This document shows positions 17,163 through 26,898 of a stretch of 64,000 nt of DNA, one piece after another. The DNA is taken from assembly GCA_030142905.1 (NCBI GenBank), contig JASJOG010000295.1:248001-312000 (forward strand), given 5' to 3'. Position numbers and translations under genes: made by a program. Position 1 is the first letter of the stretch. Each line of letters starts with the position of its first letter. This DNA is from Heliopora coerulea. Taxonomy: Eukaryota > Cnidaria > Anthozoa > Scleralcyonacea > Helioporidae. Under the pieces are notes generated by a model. The model saw nothing but the letters and a program-made list of their open reading frames with translations, made no database searches and was not told where the DNA came from.

Positions 17163-18566
17163 ATGACAACTGAGTGTCCCACAACCTTTGCAGCAGTCGT
17201 GGCTGGTGACCGTGCCATTCGTGGTGGCTCTTCTCAGAGCCTTCCAGTTGCGTCTGCTGCTACCGTGCCTTTACCAGACCGCTGTGCCTACGTGGACGTC
17301 CCGGAGCTGGCGTTGAAAGACCGCCCCAAGATCCGTGCTGCAGAAGTATGGGACGAATTCTGCAAAGAGTTCTCCCCTCCGGAACAGTTTTTTTCCTGTA
17401 TCCAGCTGGTCCGAGCCAACCGTTTACGGATATGGTGTACTACATCCAAAGTATTGGAGGATGTTTGCAATACTGGGCTGACTTTGCGCGGCCATCCCCT
17501 GACAATCCGACCGATCCACGACCGTAGTTGGCTGACAGTCACCCACTTGCCCTACGGTCTTCCTATGGAGAGCATTAAAGAATTCTTCTCTCAGTATGGA
17601 GACGTTAAAGCCATCCGTCCTGTACTGTTTCGCAATGTTCATACCGGTACCATCAAGGTCCAGGTACAGCTGCACACCACCGTTCCAACTCGTGTCCGCA
17701 TTTGTGGGCACGCAGGTCTGGTCTATCATCAAGGCCAGACCAGAACCTGTTATAATTGTAACCAAGATGGCCATGAGGCAAACAAGTGCCCCAAGCGACA
17801 ACAGCCTCAACAGAAAAAAACGAAGAAATCCAAAGACTCTAAACGTAAAGAGGGTTCACGTCCTCTTAGTTCCACTGTTACTGCAACGGAGACCGCGCCG
17901 CCTCCTCCGGCAGCCTCATCCTCGACCTCCACTTCTCGTGAGGACGAGCCTCCCGAACCTCCAGCGAAACGAGTTATCCTGGAAGAGCCTCCCACTGACT
18001 CGGCAGCCACTTCCCACGATCCTCCAGCTTCAACATCCGAAATGGTTGTGGATCCTCCCACAGATCCTACCGCCTCTTCTGAGCCCACCGTTATCAATAT
18101 TTCTGACTCGCCAGTGGCCCCGTCTCAGGGCCCGACTGTCATACAGGAGACTCCAGCCTCCGTTAATAGTCCACCAATGGTTGTGGACCCTTCAGCCTCA
18201 ACTTCTGAGCAAACCGTTGATCCACCTACAGTAAAGGAGTCTACTTCCTCTAAGAAGCAAGTGACTCCCGCATCAACCTCCTCCAGACCTTTTGCAGACG
18301 CGGTTGCTTGTCTTCGCAAAAAGACTAACCCGGCTCCTGTTCCGACCACGGACTATGTCAAAGCGTTGGTGGTTGGGGAAACCGAAGATGGCGAACCCAT
18401 TTTGGGGGGTCCATCTGTCTCTTTTATTGTCGAGCGGATTCGCCGGCAATTTAAAAACGTACACCACGTTGTCGTGGAAGAGGTTATAGCTAATTTAAAT
18501 TGTAAAGATGCCAAGGGGACAACGATTATGGAGTTCCCATATGAAGTGCATCAATCTCCTGTGTAG
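17163..18566 (+). CDS. Type B protein B1: ORF1-like RRM/zinc-knuckle protein
   Basis: The protein has 467 residues. After a short N-terminus (GGSSQSL motif shared by all type B proteins) comes CIQLVRANRLRIWC, then an RRM-like block (LTVTHLPYGLPMESIKEFF...GTIKVQV) and a CCHC knuckle CYNCNQDGHEANKC. A lysine-rich patch and a long Pro/Ser/Thr tail follow. The usual type B start (ATGCTT at 17119) is out of frame here and stops after 16 codons, so translation must begin at 17163 or the N-terminus is damaged. The C-terminus differs from B2-B8. Confidence 0.88.
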   Translation: MTTECPTTFAAVVAGDRAIRGGSSQSLPVASAATVPLPDRCAYVDVPELALKDRPKIRAAEVWDEFCKEFSPPEQFFSCIQLVRANRLRIWCTTSKVLEDVCNTGLTLRGHPLTIRPIHDRSWLTVTHLPYGLPMESIKEFFSQYGDVKAIRPVLFRNVHTGTIKVQVQLHTTVPTRVRICGHAGLVYHQGQTRTCYNCNQDGHEANKCPKRQQPQQKKTKKSKDSKRKEGSRPLSSTVTATETAPPPPAASSSTSTSREDEPPEPPAKRVILEEPPTDSAATSHDPPASTSEMVVDPPTDPTASSEPTVINISDSPVAPSQGPTVIQETPASVNSPPMVVDPSASTSEQTVDPPTVKESTSSKKQVTPASTSSRPFADAVACLRKKTNPAPVPTTDYVKALVVGETEDGEPILGGPSVSFIVERIRRQFKNVHHVVVEEVIANLNCKDAKGTTIMEFPYEVHQSPV

Positions 18567-18732
18567 TGGGTAGAAATTCATTTTCATAACTCCACCGTAT
18601 TTTTCGTCTTTCATCCGAGCTTTTCACACGCACTCTCCTTGCAGGGCGTAGTTACTTCTGCTTCAGCCCTGTCGGGAGCGACCAGACGTATCCGGCGCAA
18701 CGGAGAGGGTCTCGCGAGCCCTTTTGGTCTGA

Positions 18733-18829
18733 GTACCTAGCGATATGGTACCTCCGCGGATTATGACCTTTGCACACCACCTCCAGGGCCCATTGCACCG
18801 TCGGGTCCGTCATAGGTGGTAAGGTCGTA
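18733..18829 (+). promoter_or_regulatory. 3'-terminal RNA structure of B1
   Basis: The hairpin GTACC-TAGCGATAT-GGTAC (18733-18751) is followed by a bulged stem. TATGACCTT pairs with AAGGTCGTA (one G-U), then 5 nt TGCAC (18771-18775) bulge out, then ACCACCT (18776-18782) pairs with AGGTGGT (18814-18820). ATTGCACCG lies in the apical loop. The stems differ in sequence from those of the U2-LINE, but the pairing and the UGCAC bulge are kept. Confidence 0.7.
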
Positions 18830-18877
18830 TAACTCCAAAACAAGATCAAGTGTAGTATCTGTTCTTATCAGCTTAAT

Positions 18878-19443
18878 TCAGTGCTGCCTTGATCTTAGTC
18901 ACTGGGCCACGTTATTTTATATCAAACAACTCATTATATTACTGAGAATTGGATTATTACATTCTTGGAGTGATTTGGTTTCGTATTTTGGATAATTTTA
19001 TCGTGTAATTTTTTGGCTCACTCGTTGAACTTGACCCCGAATCTCGCATATTTGGTTCGTTGCCTGTTTGGTCTTTTTAGTAAATATTCACCGTGTTTTG
19101 AAGCTATCATTGTGAAGCGCATTGGATTTGATACTACTCAACAAATTTTGGTACCTTTCTGACTTATACTTTTTGAATTATTTGAATTTGAATTTTTGAC
19201 CGTTGGTATATTGCTGCTGTTTGTTGTTGCGTGGCAACGAAGATTTTTGGTGATTTCTCTGGCTCCTTTGACCCGATTTGGATAAATTAACTATCATTTT
19301 GATCGCCTGTCCTTTTCCTAATCACTGGTTTGATTTTTATTTCGATTGGTTTGATATTTCTTCCGTTATTTACGATATTTGGTGATCTTCAATTATCGGA
19401 CAGTTGTTTCCGTGGTTTTTCCCTGATCTGCATCTGTCATAAT
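18878..19443 (+). promoter_or_regulatory. 5' UTR of the RLE LINE
   Basis: This 566-bp AT-rich leader begins with the same ~24 nt as type A elements, including CTTGATCTTAGTC, complementary to U2 nt 19-31. I see no other feature. Codons 19330-19443 are open in frame with the ORF but start without a good ATG. Confidence 0.6.
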
Positions 19444-22400
19444 ATGTCTCAAATCTCATTGAAGAGTTTTCACTGTCCGGACTGTAATTTTTCTACTGAT
19501 TCCCAGAATGGGGTCGTTGTACATCGTATTAAAATCCATCCTGTTAACGATTCATCTATAAAATCAGTGTCGGTGGTGAGATCGTATCCTGAAGGGAAGA
19601 AATTTCTTTGCTGTATCTGCGGAAACACTATTGGAAGTTTTCCTAATTTCAATAGACATTTTAAAAACAATCATCCGAATACTTCACTTGTGGTGACTGG
19701 TTTCTGTTCCGTTTGTGGAAAAGAATATCCAAATGCTAGAGCAGCTAGTGTACATTGTAAAGTCAGTCATGGTGTTTCTAAAAAGAAAGACTCAAAAATT
19801 GCTCCGCCTGATCCTGACTCTACGCCAATTAAATCTGTCATACTGGATAGATCACCGAGTGAAGATCAAGTTGTCTGCTTCAATTCCCCTAAGATTATCA
19901 TTGATCATGGTTTTTCATATACTTCCTCATTAACTACTGTTAACTCGGATAAACTGGAAAAGTCATCTTCTTCCATTATCACAAGTTTACCTGATAACCA
20001 ACAAGACTCACCCTTTGATGAGGTCTCAAATGATGACATTGCTCCTATCACATCTCCACCTTCACCTCCTATTCCATCTATTTCAAAATCCTCTGTTCCT
20101 GTATCCTCCACAAATCCGATATTAAATAATCAATCCTACCCTGATGATGACATCCAAACACCAACCAGCCAAATGATTAATGAATGCGCCATGGAGTTAT
20201 TTTCCAACCATACACCACCAATTCCACCACGCCCTATTCCTTCAACTCGTTTATCCTTTGACTATCCGAAGTCATCATCGACAACAGATGCTATAGATGT
20301 GAATAGATTTATTCCACCTACTCCTCATCTCAGTCATCCTATTCACCGTTGTGAATCTTCTACACATACATTTACTCATCATAATTTGACCGACTTGGCT
20401 GATTCTATATCTGCCACTCTAGATCACGACCTGAATAATGATAATGCTGTTCCTTTTGATGTGGAAGATGTTTTACCAAATTTAGATCCCATATATTCTG
20501 ATCGATTATGTTCCAACCATCAGGATTGTAATGTCGAAGATCAAGTTGATGATTTGGTAGATATACCTTCTTCTCCGGATCTACACTCTGTTAATCACAT
20601 GACAACATCTACTAACTCTGCTGACCGGTTTCCATTAGATCCTAATCAAATGAATGGAAAGCTTTGCGATTTCCAAAAGAAATGGATAGATATTTTTTCC
20701 TCCAACTGCTCTTGGGATGAATTCTGTGGATACTGTTCTAATTTTGCTTACGATTCCAAGAGTTTTATCGTTGACAAAACATCTACCAAGCCACATAATC
20801 CTGCTCCTAACAATATTCCTCATCAACCTCCTAAACGTCCTCCGGTTGGTCATGGTTTCCATCGCTTCGACAAAGCTGAAGCCCAAAAAATTCAAGCTTT
20901 ATACTATTATTCTAAAAAGAAAGCTGCCAGAAAGATTCTAGCTGACAATAGCCCAACTTACACTGGTTCTATTAATTCAGCTGAAGCTTATTTTCGAAAA
21001 TCCTTTTCATTCAAACCTTGCGACATCAATATCATCAAAGAAGCTCTCAGAAAACATGTTCCTTCTACTGAACTTGACGAATCTTTGTTTTTTGATCCAA
21101 CAAAAGATGAAATTCAAAGTAAGCTCAGATCTACTTCCAACACATCCCCTGGTCCTGATCGTGTTGAATATCGTCATCTCAAAAAAGTGGATCCCTCTGG
21201 GGAAATCCTTTACCTGATCTTTAAAAGATGTTTTAAAGAAAAGAATGTCCCTCCAGCATGGAAATCTGCTACCACCATTTTGATCCACAAGAAGAGTTCC
21301 ACTGATGATGCGGCTAATTTTAGACCTATTGCCTTGATGTCCTGTATTTATAAACTTTTGATGGGGATAATCGCTAAACGTTTAACTGCTTGGGCCATCT
21401 CAAATGATCTACTATCTAAAGAACAAAAAAGCGCCCGTCCTGGTGAAGGATGTTATGAACATACATTTTTATTACAGTCTATTGTTGGAGATGCCAGAAG
21501 ACTCCAAAAGAACATATTTCTATCATGGTTAGATTTGAGAAACGCTTTTGGCAGTATTCCACATCAAGTTATTTCGACCACGCTTGAACATATGGGTGCT
21601 CCATTGCCATTGGTTGAGTTCATCATGAATTCTTACACTAACGCCTCAACAAAGATTCTTACATCTGGTGGCTTTACTGATGAAATTCCGGTACTTGCTG
21701 GTGTAAAGCAGGGCTGTCCTCTAAGTCCGATTCTGTTTAACCTATGTATTGAACTGATTATCAGATCAATCAAGTCTACTTCAACTTCTGATAGATGTGG
21801 TCCTGCTTTGCATCATAAAATTCCAGTTTCTACTTTGGTTTATGCGGATGATTTGGTTATTATTTCTCGCAATAAAGGATCTTTACAACATATGCTTGAT
21901 GCAGCTTCGTCATCTGCTAACATCCTTGGTCTTTCCTTTCGTCCTGACAAATGTGCATCCTTGTCATTTACCAACTCTAAACGTGTCGACCATCGTTTCG
22001 AAATTAACGATTTTATTGTTCAAGATCAAGTTATGCCAGCATTGAATGATGAAGAACATTACCGTTATCTTGGAGTTCCAATTGGCATTATCCATAATTG
22101 CGACAATCTTTCTGCTTTGGTCGAAAACCTCATCATTGACTTGGAAAAAATTGGACAGTCATTACTATCTCCGTGGCAGAAATTAGATGCGATCAGAACT
22201 TTCATTCAACCTTGTTTAACTTTTGCGCTTCGTGTTGGTTTTTCTCTCAAAAAATCACTTGAACATTATCGTTCCACTTTGATTAAAATTCTCCGAAAGA
22301 TATGCGAACTTCCTACACGTTCTTCCACTGCTTATTTTTTCGCCAATAAAAGTACTGGTGGATTGGGGTTACAAGATCCAATTAAAGAAATTGATGTTCA

Positions 22401-23445
22401 AACCGTTGTCCATGCCATCAAAATGCTGTCATCTGATGACCCAGTTGTTTCTCAAATTGCTAGAGCAGAACTTTTACAAACAGTTCGTCACGCCTCTCAA
22501 TCCAATCCAACTTCGGCTCTGGTTTCGAATTATTTATCTTCCCAACCAGATGAGCGTTTAAACAATATTAGATACAGAACTCAATCTTTATGGACTCGTG
22601 CCAGGAAAGCTTGCAAGTGCATTGATATTTCATTTACATTCACTGATACAGGAAAACCATCTATATCTTCATCCATTTCTTCTTCTGTAAAAGCACCAAA
22701 GGCTTCTAAATTCCTTCATTTCCATGTGCAAGATTTTTACTCGCAACAACTACTAGCCCTACCAGACCAAGGGAAAGTTGCCAGAACACTATCAATAGAT
22801 CGTTATGCAAATGGTTCCTCTTGGCATGCTACAGGCCTTAATATAAGATTCAAAGACTGGAGATTCATTCATCGAGGCAGACTTAATTGTATTCCGCTCA
22901 ATGGTCCCAAAAGCAAATGGTCCAACGCTTCTCCCAAATGTAGACATTGTGAGTCGGACGAGACTTTACCCCATGTTTTGTGTCATTGTAAACCTAATAT
23001 GGTAATGATTCGTAACCGTCACAATGCTATTGTCGATCGTTTGAGTAGAGCCATCAGATCTGGTGAAGTTATAACCGATCATACCGTTGCTGACAGTAAC
23101 TCAAATCTTCGCCCGGACATCATTATTAAACAAGACAATCGAATTTCAATTATTGATGTATGCTGTCCATTTGACAACGACCCAGATGCTCTTGCTGATG
23201 CGGAAAAAAGGAAACTAAACAAATACGAACATCTCAAACACCATTTTATTTCTAAAGGTCTGAATTGTGAAGTATTTGGATTTGTGGTTGGCGCTCTTGG
23301 TTCCTGGTATCCAAAAAATGAAGCCGTATTAAGGAATTTAGGAATGACCCGCTCATACAAGTCTTTATTCAGAAAATTATGTTGTTCAGACGTAATACAA
23401 GGATCCACCAACATATACCGGAAGCATCTCGGAATCGAAGATTGA
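19444..23445 (+). CDS. RLE LINE polyprotein: C2H2 fingers + reverse transcriptase + restriction-like endonuclease
   Basis: The protein has 1333 residues from the ATG at 19444 (MSQISLK), chosen because it directly precedes the fingers. There are three C2H2 fingers, all Cx2Cx12Hx4H, at about 11-32, 56-77 and 88-109. A long Ser/Pro-rich linker follows. RT motifs include SPGPDRVEYRHL, FRPIALMSCIYK, LDLRNAFGS (Asp near 697), KQGCPLSP and YADD (near 800). A Cx2Cx7Hx4C knuckle starts near 1166. The endonuclease has RPD-x12-D (D1225, D1238), followed by a KRKLNKYEHL helix and GALGSWYPKNE. The order is that of R2/NeSL/Utopia-type elements. The N-terminal fingers probably recognise U2 DNA. The frame is intact. 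Confidence 0.93.
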   Translation: MSQISLKSFHCPDCNFSTDSQNGVVVHRIKIHPVNDSSIKSVSVVRSYPEGKKFLCCICGNTIGSFPNFNRHFKNNHPNTSLVVTGFCSVCGKEYPNARAASVHCKVSHGVSKKKDSKIAPPDPDSTPIKSVILDRSPSEDQVVCFNSPKIIIDHGFSYTSSLTTVNSDKLEKSSSSIITSLPDNQQDSPFDEVSNDDIAPITSPPSPPIPSISKSSVPVSSTNPILNNQSYPDDDIQTPTSQMINECAMELFSNHTPPIPPRPIPSTRLSFDYPKSSSTTDAIDVNRFIPPTPHLSHPIHRCESSTHTFTHHNLTDLADSISATLDHDLNNDNAVPFDVEDVLPNLDPIYSDRLCSNHQDCNVEDQVDDLVDIPSSPDLHSVNHMTTSTNSADRFPLDPNQMNGKLCDFQKKWIDIFSSNCSWDEFCGYCSNFAYDSKSFIVDKTSTKPHNPAPNNIPHQPPKRPPVGHGFHRFDKAEAQKIQALYYYSKKKAARKILADNSPTYTGSINSAEAYFRKSFSFKPCDINIIKEALRKHVPSTELDESLFFDPTKDEIQSKLRSTSNTSPGPDRVEYRHLKKVDPSGEILYLIFKRCFKEKNVPPAWKSATTILIHKKSSTDDAANFRPIALMSCIYKLLMGIIAKRLTAWAISNDLLSKEQKSARPGEGCYEHTFLLQSIVGDARRLQKNIFLSWLDLRNAFGSIPHQVISTTLEHMGAPLPLVEFIMNSYTNASTKILTSGGFTDEIPVLAGVKQGCPLSPILFNLCIELIIRSIKSTSTSDRCGPALHHKIPVSTLVYADDLVIISRNKGSLQHMLDAASSSANILGLSFRPDKCASLSFTNSKRVDHRFEINDFIVQDQVMPALNDEEHYRYLGVPIGIIHNCDNLSALVENLIIDLEKIGQSLLSPWQKLDAIRTFIQPCLTFALRVGFSLKKSLEHYRSTLIKILRKICELPTRSSTAYFFANKSTGGLGLQDPIKEIDVQTVVHAIKMLSSDDPVVSQIARAELLQTVRHASQSNPTSALVSNYLSSQPDERLNNIRYRTQSLWTRARKACKCIDISFTFTDTGKPSISSSISSSVKAPKASKFLHFHVQDFYSQQLLALPDQGKVARTLSIDRYANGSSWHATGLNIRFKDWRFIHRGRLNCIPLNGPKSKWSNASPKCRHCESDETLPHVLCHCKPNMVMIRNRHNAIVDRLSRAIRSGEVITDHTVADSNSNLRPDIIIKQDNRISIIDVCCPFDNDPDALADAEKRKLNKYEHLKHHFISKGLNCEVFGFVVGALGSWYPKNEAVLRNLGMTRSYKSLFRKLCCSDVIQGSTNIYRKHLGIED

Positions 23446-23669
23446 ACATTTTGTGATCGACTTTTGATTATGACATTATTCTAATTAATTATTAAGTTAT
23501 CAAGTTAAGTTAACAAGTCATTCATATATTATGTTGAAGAAATTCTTTAAAATTATTGAACGTTTACACAATTTGAATTTGAGTGTTGAATTTTGTATAT
23601 AACAACTTTTGTATAAATTTTGATCGTTAACTGGACCCATCAATTGTAATACATAAAATGAAATAAAAC
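23446..23669 (+). promoter_or_regulatory. 3' UTR of the RLE LINE
   Basis: This 224-bp AT-rich region ends ...GGACCCATCAATTGTAATACATAAAATG-rich tail, A-rich at the junction. The terminal ~45 nt resemble those of type A elements. The gatact hairpin of type A is absent. Confidence 0.55.
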
Positions 23670-23823
23670 TCTGTTCTTATCAGCTTAATATCTGGTATGC
23701 CAGGCAACGCCTGGCTCATATATTAAACTGATTTTTGGACCTCGGCCATGGGATTGAAGCTTGCTTCACCCTGGCCACGGGTTGTCTCGGTCTTGCACTA
23801 AATCCGAGTACGGCCCCTTCCCC
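23670..23823 (+). pseudogene. U2 snRNA gene split twice (3' part, nt 39-192)
   Basis: The gene is in three pieces: nt 1-23 at 17008-17030 (with C16 changed to A), nt 23-58 at 18842-18877, and nt 39-192 here. B1 separates the first two pieces and the RLE LINE the last two. Confidence 0.92.
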
Positions 23824-24208
23824 AAAGGGGAAGAACAACAATAACAATTGAAATGATATGAAAGGAAAACGGTCAGAGCAGCAAGTAATGTGTTTTGTTT
23901 GTGCGATTACATTTCAGGTCAGCTTTGAATGTGTCCCTGGAGACGAAGCGCCGTGTCTCTGGAGAGCATGATGCGGACAAGGTTGGCTGCTTGGCGATTG
24001 CAAGGAACGACAAGATGACGAACCATCGCCCGCCCGCCCGCCCGCCCGCCCACAGTTCCAAGGAGTAGCGAAGGAAATGCTAGAGATAAAACATGGTAGG
24101 TAATCATTTCAGTCATTCCTAGCTAAGTTGATGCACCAAGCAACGTTCCTACCACATGCGACAGTGTGAAATGAACCAATCAAAACGTTGCCTTTCGCCG
24201 GAAAACGC

Positions 24209-24297
24209 ATACTTACCTGACGCGAGAGGTACTTTGATCATGAAGGAAGTCCTCTCAGGATGAGGCCCTCTCATTGCACTTCGATTGGGTTGACTCC

Positions 24298-24329
<32 letters not shown>

Positions 24330-24372
24330 TATAATTTCTGTTAGTGGGGACCTGCGTTCGCGCTCGTCCCCT
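24209..24372 (+). ncRNA. U1: U1 snRNA
   Basis: Uninterrupted copy, same as at 5283. Confidence 0.95.
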
Positions 24373-24535
24373 CCCTCCCTCCCTATCAAAGCGTAAAGCT
24401 GAAGTGAAAACGGATTAGTGAGTGAAACACGATGTAGGTGATGGTGTAGTTCGGTGCGTTCCTAACAATATCTTCGTCCAGTTGGCCGCCACACACAGCG
24501 CTAGCTATAAAAATGCTATAGTCCTTACGCCTCCT

Positions 24536-24655
24536 GTCTACGACCATACCACCGGGAAAGCACCGGTTCTCGTCAGATCACCGAAGTTAAGCCCGGTCGG
24601 GCGGAGTTAGTACTTGGATGGGTGACCGCCTGGGAATACCCCGTGTTGTAGTCTT
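24536..24655 (+). rRNA. 5S: 5S rRNA
   Basis: Complete 120-nt copy. Confidence 0.96.
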
Positions 24656-24821
24656 TGTTTGCCGAACAATAAGGTACGCTACAGCAACGTCCGCTGACCA
24701 AAACGAACCACAACATGTTTGTCGGCGTTTTTCGTTCTTAAACTGATTTTTTTCCTTTTCGCTATCGCTTCTCGGCCTCTTGGCTAAGATCAAGTGTAGT
24801 ATCTGTTCTTATCAGCTTAAT

Positions 24822-26744
24822 TCAGTGCTGCCTTGGTCTTAGTCATTAGGTCACACTCTTGTTAACTTCAAAGTGATCGCTTGAATTTTTCTATTGCAAG
24901 AGTGTGTTTAAATTGTCCCTAGAGACATATTGTGCTTTATATTCGCCGAATAATTTTCTACCGCTTGAGAATTTTCAAGAGAAGCCGCCATCGATTTCAA
25001 GTCCTCTACGATACTTTTGTTGATATTTTGGTTTTTACTGATCATTATGGTTATACAATCTCCGAATTCATCTTCTCTTTCTTCTGGCCTTCTTCCTACT
25101 CCGTTTCGTCAAGTAAATCAACGAAAACCCGATACATTTATTGGGCGATCTTATTATCCGTTGCCGTTTCCTATGATTACCATCCTCGAAGGAAATCAAC
25201 TCTCCGACTTAATTTCATGGGACATCTCTGTTACTCCCAAGCACCTTAAGCTGAAATTGGAATGGTCTACCTCTCCTAAAGATTCTGACAGCTGCTTGAA
25301 TGCTGACATTTTTCCTAATAATATTTTACAAGCGATTAAGCTTTATAACCTCTGTCAACCGTCTTGGTCAACGTCTGCCGCTAAAAACAAACTGTCAGTG
25401 AAAATAGAGTGGCAAATTTCTCCGTTCATTTCTAACCAGTCTTCTTCAAAACTTAAAAATGCGAACACTACCTTCTCATCGTCCGAATCCTCAAATATAT
25501 TCACTCCAGTATCTCAAAATCTCGAAAAATTACCCGATTCTGGCTTTGGTAGTTTGAATTCAAATTCAAATTCAAATGGTATCCATGGTAATTCTTACAA
25601 CTGGCGCCGTTCGGTTAATCTACCTAGTAATCCTGTTTTTGACTCTCCTCGCATATCAAATCGTCAACATGACATCTATACCGCTCCGAAAAGCAGTGAT
25701 AACAAGAAACAATTCATCTCCTCAAAGAATTCTTCAGTTCATCATTCAGTTGCCGAGAAATTGCTTTCGCCTATTCCTGCCCAAAAGTGCGAATCTGTTA
25801 ATATGAAACCTGATACCTCTCAATCCCAAGGGAAAACCCCGAATCGTCGCACTGAAAATAATGTAAACAATCCAATTTCCAGCCATGATTCAAACCCTTT
25901 GGTTTCTTCGTCTCATTCTTCTGACACTAAAGTCTCATCTCCACAAGAAGTCAAATCTATTACTAAACCTGAATCTTCGAAACCTCAAAAGAAAACCACG
26001 AATCGTAGCACAGAAAGTGATAAACCAATATCCTGTCTTGATTCAAACTCTCCGAGTCCTTCTTCAGCTCCTTCGACTGGCTCTTCAATTACTGATGCTT
26101 CATACCAGATTAAAGATCTTAATGAAAATCCAAGTACTTCTGATCTGTATGTTGATTTTCCCGAACCTCCGGAAGATTTTCCAAAAACATTTCTAGATCC
26201 TCCAAAACCTTTGCCAATTGTAGGTGATGGCTTCCTCAACCCGAAGACGGCTGCCTGTTTCATGAATATCTCTGGCTCCTGTCGCTTATGTGGTAAAATG
26301 ATTTCGTCTCACCTTATTGACCACCATTTGTTACTGTGTTCTGGTTTGGACAGACAACCACTTGAGAAGTTCACCAAATATGCCACCAAAGAATTCTCCT
26401 TAAAGAAAAACAAAGTTGTTGAAGCTTCCCTATTATATTGTAAATATGAAATGAACGATGCGTCTGTTCCTAACAAATTCTTTAAAAAGGTTGATCGCTA
26501 TAGATCTTTTGTTTTGAAACTTGAAGACTTGTCCAAAGAACTTACTAATAGAGCTTTTAAGAAACTGAACTTATCTCCGAAATTAGAATCCTTTAACATC
26601 CTTAAATACCAGGCATAAACTCTGATACTGAATTTTATTCAGTATCATCTACTCTGTATTAAATTCATTATGTATATAACTTTGCTCAATAACCTAGGAA
26701 AGTAAACCAGTCCCATCATCTGTAAACATGAAAGATAATAAAAA
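24822..26744 (+). mobile_element. Type A element A2 in U2 site 2
   Basis: The element is 1923 bp long, with U2 nt 39-58 duplicated at 24802-24821 and 26745-26764. The leader has the type A start (one change, CTTGGTCTTAG), the CACTCTTG/CAAGAGTG stem and AAATTGTCCC. It is the longest type A copy. Confidence 0.9.
25047..26618 (+). CDS. Type A protein A2
   Basis: The protein has 523 residues from the conserved ATG (MVIQSPN). It has the same three-part plan as A1: an N-terminal domain (GRSYYPLPFP, ISWDISVT, QPSWSTSAAKNKLSVKIEWQ), a longer low-complexity middle in which a KPxxSxPQxKTxNR phrase is duplicated, and a C-terminal domain with the C2HC finger CRLCGKMISSHLIDHHLLLC. Amino-acid changes relative to A1 are concentrated in the middle, which suggests selection on both ends. 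Function unknown. Confidence 0.85.
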   Translation: MVIQSPNSSSLSSGLLPTPFRQVNQRKPDTFIGRSYYPLPFPMITILEGNQLSDLISWDISVTPKHLKLKLEWSTSPKDSDSCLNADIFPNNILQAIKLYNLCQPSWSTSAAKNKLSVKIEWQISPFISNQSSSKLKNANTTFSSSESSNIFTPVSQNLEKLPDSGFGSLNSNSNSNGIHGNSYNWRRSVNLPSNPVFDSPRISNRQHDIYTAPKSSDNKKQFISSKNSSVHHSVAEKLLSPIPAQKCESVNMKPDTSQSQGKTPNRRTENNVNNPISSHDSNPLVSSSHSSDTKVSSPQEVKSITKPESSKPQKKTTNRSTESDKPISCLDSNSPSPSSAPSTGSSITDASYQIKDLNENPSTSDLYVDFPEPPEDFPKTFLDPPKPLPIVGDGFLNPKTAACFMNISGSCRLCGKMISSHLIDHHLLLCSGLDRQPLEKFTKYATKEFSLKKNKVVEASLLYCKYEMNDASVPNKFFKKVDRYRSFVLKLEDLSKELTNRAFKKLNLSPKLESFNILKYQA

Positions 26745-26898
26745 TCTGTTCTTATCAGCTTAATATCTGGTATGCCAGGCAACGCCTGGCTCATATATTA
26801 AACTGATTTTTGGACCTCGGCCATGGGATTGAAGCTTGCTTCACCCTGGCCACGGGTTGTCTCGGTCTTGCACTAAATCCGAGTACGGCCCCTTCCCC
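26745..26898 (+). pseudogene. U2 snRNA gene split by A2 (3' part, nt 39-192)
   Basis: The 5' part (nt 1-58) is at 24764-24821. Confidence 0.93.

Larger units (their letters stand above)
17031..18841 (+). mobile_element. Type B ORF1-only element B1 in U2 site 1
   Basis: The element is about 1.8 kb long, inserted after U2 nt 23-25, and ends CTCCAAAAC before U2 nt 23. It has one ORF related to LINE ORF1 and no endonuclease or RT. Its 3' UTR shares the GAGGGT-TCGCGAGCCC block, the AGCGATAT hairpin and the ATTGCACCG loop with the U2-LINE. It is the type B copy closest to the LINE in its 3' UTR. Confidence 0.9.
18878..23669 (+). mobile_element. U2-specific LINE with restriction-like endonuclease (RLE)
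   Basis: The element is 4792 bp long and has a single ORF. The 20-bp target duplication of U2 nt 39-58 is at 18858-18877 and 23670-23689. It lies in the 3' part of a U2 gene already split by B1. U2-targeting RLE elements (Utopia) have been described. This element is a good candidate for that lineage or a relative, but RT phylogeny is needed to decide. Confidence 0.92.

Noticed and set aside
19444..19775. Host C2H2 zinc-finger transcription factor
   Set aside because: The fingers are in one frame with RT and a restriction-like endonuclease and fit the N-terminus of R2/NeSL-type elements.
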